This document shows positions 39,020 to 49,181 of a stretch of DNA of 64,000 nt, in pieces (the stretch's first letter is position 1; the number at the start of each line of letters is the position of its first letter). The DNA is taken from positions 310,001 to 374,000 of the forward strand of contig NW_017566994.1 in the NCBI RefSeq assembly GCF_001661265.1, read 5' to 3'. This stretch comes from Saitoella complicata NRRL Y-17804 (lineage: Eukaryota; Ascomycota; Saitoellomycetes; Saitoellales; Saitoellaceae). The translations under genes and the position numbers were made by a program. The notes under the pieces were generated by a model. The model ran no database searches and had not been told where the DNA came from. It was given only the letters and a program-made list of their open reading frames with translations.

Positions 39020-39518
39020 GTTTGCAATTGGGCACCGGTATGTCTGAGCAGAGTCGGGGAGGAGGACAGGACAGCTGAGAGAAGGGTTGGTCGAAACTAT
39101 ACGAGAAGGTTGAGAGGGCAGATTGGACATGGTCACATGGATGCGGCACGGCCAGGGATCGATGGCGGAGACCTCCCGCCGGGCAAGACTTTTACCAGTA
39201 ACCGAACCCGTTTACGTAGGTCATTTCGCGTATCCCTTCATCTGGAACACCGGGCCGATCGTGAAGCATTGAAAAGTCACAATAAATAATATTGGCCGTA
39301 ATGAACGTTTCAGACATGGTACCAGTACCTGTGTATATTCCGTAATGACCATAACCAGATGCAAAAGAAAACAAACCAAACCCAGAAAACGCGCTTAACA
39401 AAAAGAAATAGCTCGCCCAAACGTGGAGCCTCGGTGCTTTTCAGCCGGTCCTCCCCGGCATGCAGCATGCCCCCTCCGCAATTCTCGCCATCCCCGCCAA
39501 CTCCCTCTCATCTTACAC
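39020..39518. other. 499-bp spacer between RPB5 and the RidA-like gene
   Basis: It holds the promoter of the RidA-like gene and the 3' flank of RPB5, including a longer possible N-terminus of the former (39020-39130). Nothing else is recognised. Confidence 0.45.
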
Positions 39519-40216
39519 TCACATGCAGATTCGGTAAGTGTTATATCTCCCACTCGTCGGAGACCTTCTGGTGATCTTAACGACCTGTCCTCTCTTCAAA
39601 CCATAGTACCTCGCCACAGGATCCACCGGCAAAATGCGAGGCAACTGTGTCTCCTTCAACCGATACTTCTCCAACAACTCCAACTTTTCCTCCTTCGACA
39701 GGACCTCGTGTTTAGGAACGAGCTCGTGCTGAGTGATATTGACGATCAAGTCCGATTCGGGGAAGAGCTCGATGGAGTGCTGTGCCGCAACCGCCAACGC
39801 GACCTTGGAGGCAGATGGCGAGAGTTTACCGGCGTAGACGTAGATTCCGACAGCGCACTGGTGTTCTGCCAATGTCGCGGCGAAAGCACGGAGGGGTTTG
39901 ATACCGATCGTCTCGCCGGTTTCCGTATTTGTGGAGAATTCGACATAAAGCTGGGAGTTTGATTCCTTGTGTCTGAAGAATTGGCGGAGGGCGGTACGGT
40001 CGACACCGGAAGCGGTACCGTAGGTGTTTTGGAATTCCTCACGAGTGATGGTGGTCTCGTTCTCGGCGACGACGTAGCCCTGGGATCAGAAGCGTTAGTC
40101 ATCGATCCGTGTTTGATAGATCTGGGGGGTGTGGAACAACATACCCGGTCCAGCACCATCTGGTTGACGGTGAGCCATACTCTGTGTAGTCTGGTGATCT
40201 GTGCTTGGTTGTCCAT
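39519..40216 (-). CDS. RPB5: RNA polymerase I/II/III shared subunit ABC27
   Basis: Two exons on the minus strand, 40145-40216 and 39519-40079, with a 65-nt intron (branch GACTAAC); 210 residues. The protein starts MDNQAQITRLHRVWLTVNQM and continues into the jaw domain. The C-terminal assembly domain is strongly conserved (NITQHELVPKHEVLS, LLEKYRLKETQLPRI, DPVARYYGLKRGQVVKI, GRYNTYRICM). Rpb5 is a shared subunit of all three nuclear RNA polymerases and sits in the DNA entry jaw. The length agrees with yeast Rpb5 (215). Confidence 0.95.
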
Positions 40217-41296
40217 TTGTCGTTGATGCTCTTTACTTTCTCACTCTCTATTCTCTCGAGACGGTATTACGACGCGATACGCTTTTGCGCTGCTGCAGCA
40301 CGGTGACGAGGACGAAGGATATGTATTAAAAACTACAGCCAACATAATGATTAGCCAGCCGCTCAACCCAACACAAACTCCCCTCCGCAATCAACAAAAG
40401 CAGTCAGCAACGAAAACGCCAGATCAGATTGTCGATGTCCACACCGAGCCGAAGCTCATCGGACAATGTAGATAAGTATGTTTAAGATTTGGATCATCAT
40501 TTGAACGGATCGGTGCCAGACTTGCTCGTTGATGTGAAGAGGATACAGAGAGAAGACTTACCAATTGATCACGGCCGCGGGAGAATGGTTGTTCGCTGGA
40601 AGAGAAGAGAAGAGGTGTGTTTGATTTGACGGTTGCGCTCGACGCGAGCTCGAAGGTAGAAATTTAGGCGTGACGTGCACGTGCCGTGTGAACGGGACCG
40701 TCAAGATCTTCGCTTGATTTACATGAACGAGTCGATTTATTAGTAGTAAATTAGCATCATTTTGCATCACTAACAATGTCTGTGTAAATCGTGATTCCAA
40801 GTCCGTGGGTCCCACGCGTACGGTACCGGTCGCAATTGAAGTTATTCCCCATGCCCGTTCAGAACTGCGACAAGTCCGCGAAGAGCAAGGACACGATCAC
40901 CCAATGCTTCTGAGATGTCACTTGTCTGTGAGGAGTTAGAGGACGCTGGGTGTGTACGTACCGGTACTAATACGAAAAACCCGTGGGAACAATGAATGAC
41001 TTGAGTAAACCTTGCTGAACAAACCCAGCCGATCGCGACAGCAAAGGTACACATCTAAGGACAGTATTGATACATCTTTAGGGAGTCCTGGGGGATTCAG
41101 CTGTAACATGACGAAATTCATCACGGCGCGGGGTCGACGATTACGCAAGGGGACAACGGAACAGCTGCTGCACATTTCGGCATAACTCCACCACCGCACT
41201 CCGACCATCTCGAATATAAATACCACTCGATCCGCCCCAGCACAACTCCTCCACCCACCAGTTCGATTGAACAGGAACCAAACAGATCAGATCAAT
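40217..41296. promoter_or_regulatory. 1080-bp divergent spacer, RPB5 and aldo-keto reductase
   Basis: No gene is recognised. On the minus strand a splice-donor-like ATTGGTAAGT (near 40555-40564) preceded by a pyrimidine tract may mark a 5'UTR intron of RPB5. A TATAAATA at 41215-41222 serves the plus-strand gene. Confidence 0.45.
41215..41222 (+). promoter_or_regulatory. TATA box of the aldo-keto reductase gene
   Basis: TATAAATA lies 75 bp upstream of the start codon in an otherwise C/A-rich leader, a spacing that fits a TSS near 41245-41255. Confidence 0.6.
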
Positions 41297-42463
41297 ATGT
41301 CTCGTATGTCCTTCTTCAACCAACCCGAGCCGGTCTCGTCCTTGGCCCACTACCGCCTCCTCTCACCCACCGCCGCTGTGCGTGTCTCCCCCCTCTGCCT
41401 CGGCACCATGAACTTTGGTACAAAGTGGGCCGAGTGGATGGGCGAGTGCTCCAAGGATACCTCCTTCGAGATCCTCGACCACTACTACGACCAAGGTGGA
41501 AACTTCATCGACACCGCTTCTCCCTACCAAGGTAACGAGAGTGAAGAATGGATCGGAGAGTGGATGCAGAAGAGGAAAAACAGAGACCAGATTGTGCTCG
41601 CGACGAAATACACGACGCTGTACCCCCCGCTTACGGAGCCCGTCGGTCACGACATCAAGATCAACCGTGCGGGTAACTCGAGGAAGAGTGCGCATGTTGC
41701 GGTGAGGGATTGTTTGATCAAGCTCAAGACGGATTACATTGATTTGTTGTACGTGCATTGGTGGGATTACACCACCTCTGTGCCCGAGTTGATGCAGACC
41801 CTTAACCACCTCGTTATGTCCGGGAAGGTGTTGTACCTCGGCGCTTCGGACATGCCCGCCTGGGTCGTCTCGAAGTGTAACCAGTACGCTCGTGACCACG
41901 GCATGGCTCAATTCGTCGTCTACCAAGGAAAGTGGAACTTGGCGGAGCGCGATATGGAGAGCGAGGTCATCCCGATGTGTAAGGATGAGGGTATGGGTGT
42001 CGCGCCCTGGGCTACGTTGGGCCAGGGTAAGTTCAAGACTGCAAAGCAGTTGGAGGAGGAGAAGAATGAGTCTCGCCGTAACATGGATCAGGCTAAGGAA
42101 AGCGACCACCGTGCCTCTGAAGCTCTTGAGAAAGTTGCGAAGGAGCTCGGTGAGGGTGTTTCCATCCAGCAGGTTGCGTTGGCGTACCACCTTTACCACA
42201 CTGCCCATGTCTTCCCCATTATCGGTGGACGCAAGGTTTCTCACCTTAAGGACAACATCGCCGCTTTGGACATCCACCTTACAGATGCTCAGTTCGCTAC
42301 GCTTCAGGAGGGCGGGGAGCAGAAGAGGTTGTTCCCGCAGACGATGGTCGGAACGAAGACGAGTGAGGTTCCGATTTTGAAGAACTCGGGAGTTTTGGAG
42401 GAGGCGGGTGTTGGAGGTGGAAGGGGAGCCGGGGGCGTCCAGGAGTGGAAGGCCCCGGCCTAG
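41297..42463 (+). CDS. aldo-keto reductase (aryl-alcohol dehydrogenase AAD type)
   Basis: 388 residues from the ATG at 41297. The AKR barrel carries the tetrad: Asp and Tyr in NFIDTASPYQGNESE, Lys in VLATKY and His in YVHWWDY. The NADP site lies in PIIGGRKVSHLKDNIAAL. The length and the WNLAERDMESEVIPMC block match fungal AAD/norsolorinic acid reductase-like enzymes (AKR9), which reduce aromatic and other aldehydes in the cytosol. Codons end mostly in C or G and the promoter has a good TATA box, both signs of strong expression. The HSP31 gene follows on the same strand 350 bp on. The C-terminal 30 residues are Gly-rich and atypical. Confidence 0.92.
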   Translation: MSRMSFFNQPEPVSSLAHYRLLSPTAAVRVSPLCLGTMNFGTKWAEWMGECSKDTSFEILDHYYDQGGNFIDTASPYQGNESEEWIGEWMQKRKNRDQIVLATKYTTLYPPLTEPVGHDIKINRAGNSRKSAHVAVRDCLIKLKTDYIDLLYVHWWDYTTSVPELMQTLNHLVMSGKVLYLGASDMPAWVVSKCNQYARDHGMAQFVVYQGKWNLAERDMESEVIPMCKDEGMGVAPWATLGQGKFKTAKQLEEEKNESRRNMDQAKESDHRASEALEKVAKELGEGVSIQQVALAYHLYHTAHVFPIIGGRKVSHLKDNIAALDIHLTDAQFATLQEGGEQKRLFPQTMVGTKTSEVPILKNSGVLEEAGVGGGRGAGGVQEWKAPA

Positions 42464-42813
42464 AGAATTGGCTACTAATGAGGCTTGTGTTTGACTACGT
42501 ATACCTACGATCTTTTTCAGTGATAGAAAACCATCGCAAACTTTTCTCCCACGCATCCGTCGGGTCTACCAACTCTTGCCTATAAGCTCATGATCATGAC
42601 CGTTTTCAATCCAAGGTTGACCTTCGTAAATGAGAAGATGAAGCTGAAATACGAGTACTCTCAAATGCAGCTGCTGCTTACTAATCGTTCTCCGCGGGTA
42701 AACCTGCGAGGTCCTCACGCTCGTGACGTCAGGGCATACCAAGTCCCTCGACTTTTGTGAACCCCACAACCTTCGATCGAAACTCCACCAAACCTCCAAA
42801 ACTCCAAACAAAA
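42464..42813. promoter_or_regulatory. spacer and promoter of HSP31-like gene
   Basis: 350 bp. A CRE palindrome TGACGTCA is at 42724-42731, 83 bp before the start codon. Confidence 0.45.
42724..42731. promoter_or_regulatory. CRE/ATF site upstream of HSP31
   Basis: TGACGTCA is the full palindromic site of CREB/ATF-type bZIP factors (Atf1/AtfA), which drive stress genes in fungi. It fits the expected stress control of the downstream gene. One match per 64 kb is expected by chance. Confidence 0.45.
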
Positions 42814-43554
42814 ATGTCGTCTCAGAAAAAGATCCTCTTCGTTCTCACCTCCCACAACAAGATCGACAAGCTCGACAAGCCTACCGGGTGGTACCTCCCC
42901 GAGGTGGCTCACCCCTACTACGTCCTCGCTCCTCACTACTCCATCACCTGGGCTTCTCCCGCTGGTGGTGAAGCTCCTCTCGATCCCGGATCCGTTGAGG
43001 CATTCAAGGATGATGACGAGGCTCAGAAGTTCTTGAAGGAGGTTAATGACTGGAAGCAGTGCCGTAAGCTTTCTGACGTCCTTCCGGAGGTCGAGAAGGG
43101 TGAGTACGTCGCTGTTTTCTACCCCGGTGGTCATGGACCTATGTACGACTTGCCCCGTGACGAGAACTCTTTGAAGATCCTTGAGAGTTTCTGGAAGCAG
43201 AACTTGCCCGTCTCCGCTGTCTGCCACGCTCCTGCCGTCCTGGCCGAGACTTCCTTCGTCAAGGGCCGCAAGGTAACTGGATTCTCCAACGAGGAGGAAG
43301 ACCAGGCTGGGTTGACTGATGCCATGCCTTACCTCCTTGAGGACCGCTTGAAGGAGAGGGGTGGTTTGTACGAGAAGGCCGAGAAGGCTTGGGGAGAGAA
43401 GTTGGTTGTGGATGGAAAATTGATTACGGGACAGAACCCTGCGAGTGCGAAGGCCGTTGGAGAGGCGTTGCATCAGATGATTACTGGTGGTGCCCCGGAG
43501 GATGAGAGCAAGGCTAGCGTGCAGGACAAGCTTGCTGGTATGGGTGCTTCGTAG
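42814..43554 (+). CDS. HSP31: DJ-1/PfpI protein, HSP31-type glyoxalase III
   Basis: 246 residues from the ATG at 42814. The catalytic triad of yeast Hsp31 can be placed: Glu30 in TGWYLPEVAHPYY, Cys137 in the nucleophile elbow VSAVCHAPAVL, and His138 beside it. The PGGHGPMYDLP loop and the NEEEDQAGLTDAMPYLLED block also match. Hsp31 proteins convert methylglyoxal to lactate without glutathione and act as stress chaperones in the cytosol. Length agrees with yeast Hsp31 (237). A CRE site lies 83 bp upstream. Single exon with strongly biased codons, suggesting high expression. Confidence 0.93.
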   Translation: MSSQKKILFVLTSHNKIDKLDKPTGWYLPEVAHPYYVLAPHYSITWASPAGGEAPLDPGSVEAFKDDDEAQKFLKEVNDWKQCRKLSDVLPEVEKGEYVAVFYPGGHGPMYDLPRDENSLKILESFWKQNLPVSAVCHAPAVLAETSFVKGRKVTGFSNEEEDQAGLTDAMPYLLEDRLKERGGLYEKAEKAWGEKLVVDGKLITGQNPASAKAVGEALHQMITGGAPEDESKASVQDKLAGMGAS

Positions 43555-43770
43555 ATGCTCTAGCTCTACGTCAAGTGGTTGTGTTAGGATACGTGTACGA
43601 TATGATAGCATCTATATGATTCATATGTTGCGCAAGAGCACTCAGGCCACGGCATCATTAACCAAATGTGCGAATTTGTTTTCAGTATCTGTGGGTATCC
43701 ATATAGAAGTCAGATGCAACGCCGATCCCGGTCCTTCTCTCCCTACCATTTCATATCCTCAGTCCCAGTT

Positions 43771-44745
43771 CTATACCATATCCAACCACCCATACGTCTC
43801 CGCAACCGCCGTCATATTCACCCCCTCTTCGCCAAACATCCTCGCAACTCGCAAATACTCCTCATCAGTCTTCATCTTATGCGGATTAATCGCACCCTCT
43901 CCCATCCTATGTACCCACCCCGACAAATCTTCAACATTATCATCGACGTCGAACGCTTGTTGGTTTGGGAGCTTGATGAATGTGAAGGTGTCGGGTGTTT
44001 CTCCGGCTTCGTGGAGGAGGCGTCCGACGAGGCGGTCTTCGTGTTCGTCGTTGATGGGGTTTTCGTCGTGCAGGGTTGAGAGGCGGTGAGCGAGCGAGGT
44101 TGAGAGGGTATAGAATTGGCCGCCGGGGTAGGGGTATTCCTTGACGAAGCGGTCCATAGGCCGGCCGATCATGAGTCTTTGCTTGAAGTCCGTGTTGTCG
44201 ATGTCGAGATCTGGATTAAGGTTCGGGTGGAGATATTGCGTGTAGAACGCCAATGCCGAGAGGAAAGAGTCGTCGTCGAGTTTGCTAACGAATCTGTAGG
44301 ATAGGAATCTACCCGAATCCCGGAAGTACTTGAGGAACTCTATGGACTTGACGGTGTTTGCGACGTGTGCGGATTCTTCTAGGTGCGACAGAACCACCAA
44401 ATCTCCATAGGTCTCGTTCTCGGCTTTCACAATGTCGATCCAAGGACCGGGATTCGAGAGAACGAACACACATCTGATGTTAGGATTATCAGAGGCGTAA
44501 AGACGTTGCCAGGTAGCGCGAATAATACTGTGGCGACTCAAGGATTTTGCTAGTGTCATGGTTGCGATGAGCCAGACAGGATCAGATGCGGTGAAGGTGC
44601 CGGCAGCTGCAGTGCTGAATCGAGATATGGATGGGGAGAGATCCGAGTAAGAGAGGAATGTGACGAGAAGGGTTATGGTGATAACGCATGCTAGGAGACC
44701 ATAGCGAATGAGGGGTGAAGACATGGAAGGGATCGCGGCGACCAT
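43771..44745 (-). CDS. type II membrane glycosyltransferase (GT31/fringe-like)
   Basis: 324 residues from the ATG at 44743-44745, chosen because it puts a signal anchor (YGLLACVITITLLVTFL) close to the N-terminus; earlier in-frame ATGs exist up to 44904. The lumenal domain has the GT31 style: SLSRHSIIRATWQRLYA, CVFVLSNP, DLVVLSHLEESAHVANTVKSI, and a DXD-type metal site FVSKLDDDSFL. GGQFYTLSTSLAHRL and NEDHEDRLVG-like INDEHEDRLVG follow. It probably transfers galactose or a related sugar in the Golgi lumen. The donor and acceptor are not shown. It is convergent with HSP31 and divergent from DBP6. Confidence 0.82.
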   Translation of the reverse strand: MVAAIPSMSSPLIRYGLLACVITITLLVTFLSYSDLSPSISRFSTAAAGTFTASDPVWLIATMTLAKSLSRHSIIRATWQRLYASDNPNIRCVFVLSNPGPWIDIVKAENETYGDLVVLSHLEESAHVANTVKSIEFLKYFRDSGRFLSYRFVSKLDDDSFLSALAFYTQYLHPNLNPDLDIDNTDFKQRLMIGRPMDRFVKEYPYPGGQFYTLSTSLAHRLSTLHDENPINDEHEDRLVGRLLHEAGETPDTFTFIKLPNQQAFDVDDNVEDLSGWVHRMGEGAINPHKMKTDEEYLRVARMFGEEGVNMTAVAETYGWLDMV

Positions 44746-45169
44746 GATGACCTGATTCACAGAGACCGGTCGCGGTACCGTGGAGTGAGGGCGAGAGGAC
44801 AGGAGAGGATCAGGCGCAGTTGTTGCAGTACGGGGAGATATGGTAGTACATATGAAATCTACGGCTCGGACTAATTCACCGAGTAACCCGCGTACGCATG
44901 TCATTCCAGCTTCACACCGGGCCGCGCGCGCTCGATCACCGCGGGAGCGCAACGAATGTCACCGTGATGGACTCGTGTCGTCTGGGCATTCCTGTATCGG
45001 GTAAAAAGGGTTGACATTGAACAGCGTCGACATTTCAACTCTGCCCTCTGTCAGCATCCCGTGGCTGTGTCGTGGCTGTGCACAGGGACGTGCATCTGTT
45101 GCATCCAAAAATAGATACTGCGATACACCACCAAAGTCTGCTCGTTGACAGTTGTTGATCAATTGCAAG
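44746..45169. promoter_or_regulatory. divergent promoter region, GT31-like and DBP6
   Basis: 424 bp. The minus-strand gene frame stays open up to 44952. No clear TATA box or repeat. Confidence 0.4.
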
Positions 45170-47248
45170 ATGTTCAACATCCAAAGATGGACAGGAAATG
45201 AGGTTCAACAGCCAAAGAAGAACGTGGCTGTCCTGGAGAAACTGAAGAGTAAGCTGAAGAGGAAGAGGGAGGAGCCGGAGCCTGAAGCCGCACCTGCCTC
45301 GGAGCCGGCGCCTGAGAATATGGAGGAGTCTGTGTCAATGGAGGAGGTGGTCGAAGAGAAGGCTACTGAGGCACAAGAACCAGAGCCGGAGAAGGAAGAA
45401 GAGACCAAGGAGAAGAAGCCACCAAAGAGGGAAAAGAAAAAGAAAAAGAAGATCGAGGAGCCAGTCGAAGAAGAAGTCGACGTCGGCCGCGGTCATTCCC
45501 GCGTCCTCAATATCTTTCACGCCCACGCTAAACCCATCTCGCAACCCGACTCAGACACCGAACTCCCCGACGCACCAGTCGAGGAATTGGATCCAGAGCT
45601 GAACCCAACAACGCTCCAACCCCTCCCCCAACCCGCCCAAAAAGCCAAAGCACCGCGCGGCCCAGGCGTCACCGGTCTCCCGGAATGGCTGACAAACCCC
45701 ACCACCATCCCCAGCACCACACGAATCCCATTTTCCGAACTCGGCCTATCCTCGAAAATCAACACCCGCCTAGCCACACAGAACTATACCGCCGCCTTTG
45801 CCGTGCAATCCGCCGTTCTCCCCGCACTGTTAAAAGATGCGCAGAGTTTGGTGCAAGGTGTGAAGGAGGATTTGTGCGTGAGTGCTCAGACGGGAAGTGG
45901 AAAGACGTTGGCGTACACGATTCCGATTGTGGAGGCGTTGTCTACTAGGGTCGTTACGAGGCTGCGGTGTTTGATTGTTTTACCGACCCGCGAGTTGGTG
46001 ACCCAAGTCCGCGAAACATTCGAGCAGATCGCCGGAGGCTCTGGCCTGAAAATTGGAACATCCACCGGCCAGCGCTCCTTCGCGAACGAACAGACCATGC
46101 TCTGCGGCCAACCCACCGACAAACCTCTACGTGGCGGCAAAAGTCTCGTCGACATCCTAATCTGCACTCCCGGTCGTTTGGTCGACCACATCCAACAAAC
46201 GCCAAACTTCACCCTCCAACACCTCCGCTGGCTCGTCGTCGACGAAGCCGATCGTCTCCTCAACCAATCTTTCCAGGAGTGGGCGGATGTGGTGATGAAC
46301 GAAATCGATAACCCCGCAAACCTTCTCTCACCAGAGGAGGAGGAGAGGGGGAGTGATGCGGTTAGTGGGGGTGTGGGGAGGGCGGGTGAGGGGTGGATCA
46401 GCGCGTGTCAGAAATGTATTTTCTCGGCAACGTTGAGTAGGAATCCGGGGAAGATCGCGTCTCTTCGTCTGCGGAGGCCGCGGTTGATTATGGTCCATGA
46501 CCCAGCGGCACCTACCGAAGAGGGTACGGCTGCTGAGGATGGGGCCGCTGGTGAGGAGATGGATGGCGACGACGACGATGACGAGCCAAAGACTTTCTCC
46601 GTCCCGGCTGGGTTGACGGAACATGCGCTCATCAGTGGCCCGGAGAAACCGTTGTTTTTGGTACAGTTGATTAAAGAGAAGGGGATTAAGGGTGCATTCG
46701 TATTCACCAAATCCAACGAATCTGCGGCACGTTTGGCGCGGTTGTTGGTTCTCATGGATCCCCTGCAAGCCGATAAAGTGGGACTGTACTCCGGTGAAGT
46801 CTCCAAAGACGAACGAAAGAAAACCCTCACTGCATTTAAGAAAGGCACGATCGAGATCCTCGTCTGTTCCGACCTTTTGGCGCGTGGTTTGGACTTACCA
46901 AGCGTCCCACACATCATAAACTACGACCCACCCCCCAGCACCCGCCAATACATCCACCGCGTCGGCCGAACAGCGCGTGCTGGGACCTCGGGAGACGCCT
47001 GGTCTCTCATTCTCCCACACGAAGCCCGGTTTTTCTGGAAGATGGTGAGGAGTGTGGGGAGGGGTGGGAAGAAGGTTGAGAGGGTTGAGGGTGTGGTGTT
47101 GGAGAGTTTGAAGAAAGGGGTTGAGAGTGGGAGGGAAGGGTATGAGAGTGCTTTGGAGGTGCTTGGGAAGGAGGTTGAGGAGGGGAGGAGGGGAGGGCAG
47201 AAGAGGGGCGGGGAGAGGAGAAAGTCGGGAAAGGGTGGGAAGGAGTAA
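45170..47248 (+). CDS. DBP6: DEAD-box RNA helicase, Dbp6/DDX51 type
   Basis: 692 residues from the ATG at 45170. An acidic and lysine-rich N-terminus (1-130) is followed by the helicase core: motif I SAQTGSGKT, Ia LPTRELV, Ib CTPGRL, II VVDEADRLL, III SATLS, IV FTKSN, V CSDLLARGLDL and VI HRVGRTARAG. A Glu/Asp-rich insert (about 445-475) between motifs III and IV and a Gly/Lys/Arg-rich tail are typical of Dbp6, which acts in early 60S ribosome assembly in the nucleolus. The first residues MFNIQRW also suit this family. Single exon. Confidence 0.93.
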   Translation: MFNIQRWTGNEVQQPKKNVAVLEKLKSKLKRKREEPEPEAAPASEPAPENMEESVSMEEVVEEKATEAQEPEPEKEEETKEKKPPKREKKKKKKIEEPVEEEVDVGRGHSRVLNIFHAHAKPISQPDSDTELPDAPVEELDPELNPTTLQPLPQPAQKAKAPRGPGVTGLPEWLTNPTTIPSTTRIPFSELGLSSKINTRLATQNYTAAFAVQSAVLPALLKDAQSLVQGVKEDLCVSAQTGSGKTLAYTIPIVEALSTRVVTRLRCLIVLPTRELVTQVRETFEQIAGGSGLKIGTSTGQRSFANEQTMLCGQPTDKPLRGGKSLVDILICTPGRLVDHIQQTPNFTLQHLRWLVVDEADRLLNQSFQEWADVVMNEIDNPANLLSPEEEERGSDAVSGGVGRAGEGWISACQKCIFSATLSRNPGKIASLRLRRPRLIMVHDPAAPTEEGTAAEDGAAGEEMDGDDDDDEPKTFSVPAGLTEHALISGPEKPLFLVQLIKEKGIKGAFVFTKSNESAARLARLLVLMDPLQADKVGLYSGEVSKDERKKTLTAFKKGTIEILVCSDLLARGLDLPSVPHIINYDPPPSTRQYIHRVGRTARAGTSGDAWSLILPHEARFFWKMVRSVGRGGKKVERVEGVVLESLKKGVESGREGYESALEVLGKEVEEGRRGGQKRGGERRKSGKGGKE

Positions 47249-47562
47249 AATATATTATCCTATAGCTATAGCTACATCGATATCGAGTGCAAATGAAAGG
47301 ACCTATCAACGTATTACCACGTTCACCGAGCCTGATTAGTGACGTGGTCCTTCATGACTAAGACAGGACCACTACATCCTTTCTACAGCTCTGCAATCTC
47401 AATCTTTACGTTACATTCCCCCAAATCCATCCTCCTCACTCCCATTCGCAACCAGCTCACGCGCCACAAACCAAATTTCGCCTGCGCCACACCTCCACTC
47501 CTATCGCCCACGTACAGCAACGGCGAAAAGTGCGAGTAGCGACCCATCGAAAAATCGGCATC
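47249..47562. promoter_or_regulatory. spacer and promoter of RPS18
   Basis: 314 bp between DBP6 and RPS18. Pyrimidine-rich stretches precede the start codon. No telobox is present here. Confidence 0.4.
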
Positions 47563-48676
47563 ATGGTGAGTACTGCGTCCGTTTGCGTGCGTTGATCGAT
47601 TGAGAATGTATTGGAGGGCGAATTGCTGTGGAATTGCGGCGGGTTTGGAGGGGAGGGGACGATGGATGGGTTGATGTTGTTCGGGTGGCAGGGGGGACGC
47701 TGCGTGGATTGGGGATTGGAGGCCGACTTGGCACGGGGGAATGACATACAATCGAGGAAACGCGACGCTCTCGTGACGAGGGAGAAGGGAGATACGGCAT
47801 TTCGACTGTTTCAACAATTCGTCAGTCCCGCCAACTTTTCACCCTCGGGGTTCACCACCACCCACTACCCCTTGACCACAACATCTTGCCTCTTCCTAAT
47901 TCTCAATCGCACCGCACGCAAAACGTACAATCGCGAATTGTTTTGCTGACCTTCATGTTTAGTCCCTCGTCGTCCCCGAGAAGAACAGCTTCCAGCACAT
48001 CTTGCGTTTGTTGAACACCAACGTCGATGGTGCCAACAAGATCATGTACGCCTTGACCCAGATCAAGGGTGTCGGTCGTCGTTACTCCAACTTGGTCTGC
48101 AAGAAGGCCGATGTTGACCTTAACAAGCGGTATGTCTACTCTGGTTGTGTGGGTATGAAGCGGGAAATTGAGTGTGTTGCGCGTGTGTCTATGAGATGGG
48201 ACAAGTGTGCTTTGTGCGGATTGAATGTGAATTGGCTTCTGGAAGGTGTTGGGCAACTCGTCCATCTGGTCGGGTTGGGAATGAACGTCTATGGGGGCAC
48301 ACGCGCACGCACTTTTTTCCTGCCTGCACTTGTCACTGATCACGGAAGTGAAAATGCGAACAAAACTAACATTCTTATCAGCGCCGGTGAGCTTACCGTC
48401 GAAGAGCTTGAGCGTCTCGTCACCATCATCCAGAACCCCACCCAGTACAAGATCCCCACCTGGTTCCTTAACAGGCAGAAGGACATTGTCGACGGCAAGA
48501 ACGGCCAGATCCTCTCCAACAACTTGGACTCCAAGCTTCGTGAGGACTTGGAGCGCTTGAAGAAGATCAGGGCTCACCGTGGTTTGAGGCACTACTGGGG
48601 TTTGAGGGTTAGGGGTCAGCACACCAAGACCACCGGTCGCAGGGGAAGGACCGTTGGTGTCTCCAAGAAGAAGTAA
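47563..48676 (+). CDS. RPS18: 40S ribosomal protein S18 (uS13)
   Basis: Three coding exons: 47563-47565 (only ATG), 47963-48129 and 48382-48676, with introns of 397 and 252 nt; 154 residues. The protein opens [20 protein letters not shown] and shows [69 protein letters not shown] and [12 protein letters not shown], nearly identical to yeast Rps18. uS13 sits in the head of the 40S subunit and contacts tRNA and the 60S. Both introns are long compared with others in this window, as is common for fungal ribosomal protein genes. Box motifs for an intronic snoRNA were looked for and not found. Confidence 0.97.
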
Positions 48677-49181
48677 ACGGTTTCTCGTACTCTTTGGTGT
48701 TTTGGAGTCATGCGCGGGATGGCTTGGTATGCCTTGCTGTTCTGGAGGAAATTCTGAGGTCTTTGAATGTACCCATTTTGGTTGCCGATCGCATTGTCTA
48801 CGCGATTATGTACGTGCTCGTCTGCGTGATCTGGTTGTAGATGGGTCGTCCTTGAATATCCTGAAGCATTTTCGTCCATTACAGCTTTATTTCAACCGGG
48901 CCTCCACCTCCTGCCATCAGTCCATGATCCACTCCAAGTACCCTTGTATCAGCTCATCCGAAGCACTTCATGACATCTACACAATAACGCCGTAATTTAC
49001 TTGCCTATTCCGACCACTTTCCGTGACTTCAACCTTCGGTTCACCCTCCAGCTCTGAGCCCCCCCCTGCGTGCTGCCTACCGAACCGTACTCCAGAAAGT
49101 TCCTGAGTGAGCGCAGCGCAATAAATCGAGCCGAACGTCCGTACAAGTCTTCGTTACACAAACACAAACAAATTCATCAGA
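48677..49181. promoter_or_regulatory. spacer and promoter of HSP10
   Basis: 505 bp. A heat-shock-element-like GAAAGTTCCTGAG lies at 49095-49107. No gene recognised. Confidence 0.45.
49095..49107 (+). promoter_or_regulatory. candidate heat-shock element upstream of HSP10
   Basis: GAA-AG-TTC-CT-GAG has two perfect and one near-perfect alternating nGAAn units with correct 5-bp spacing, 75 bp before the HSP10 start codon. It may fall inside the leader, so its role is uncertain. Confidence 0.4.

Noticed and set aside
41363-42556. 397-codon antisense frame over the aldo-keto reductase
   Set aside because: A by-product of strong codon bias in the sense gene. The same effect gives long antisense frames over HSP31 (42715-43611) and the ADH (58775-59857).
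47566-48381. snoRNA inside RPS18 introns
   Set aside because: No RTGATGA C box with a paired CTGA D box and no H/ACA arrangement was found in either intron.
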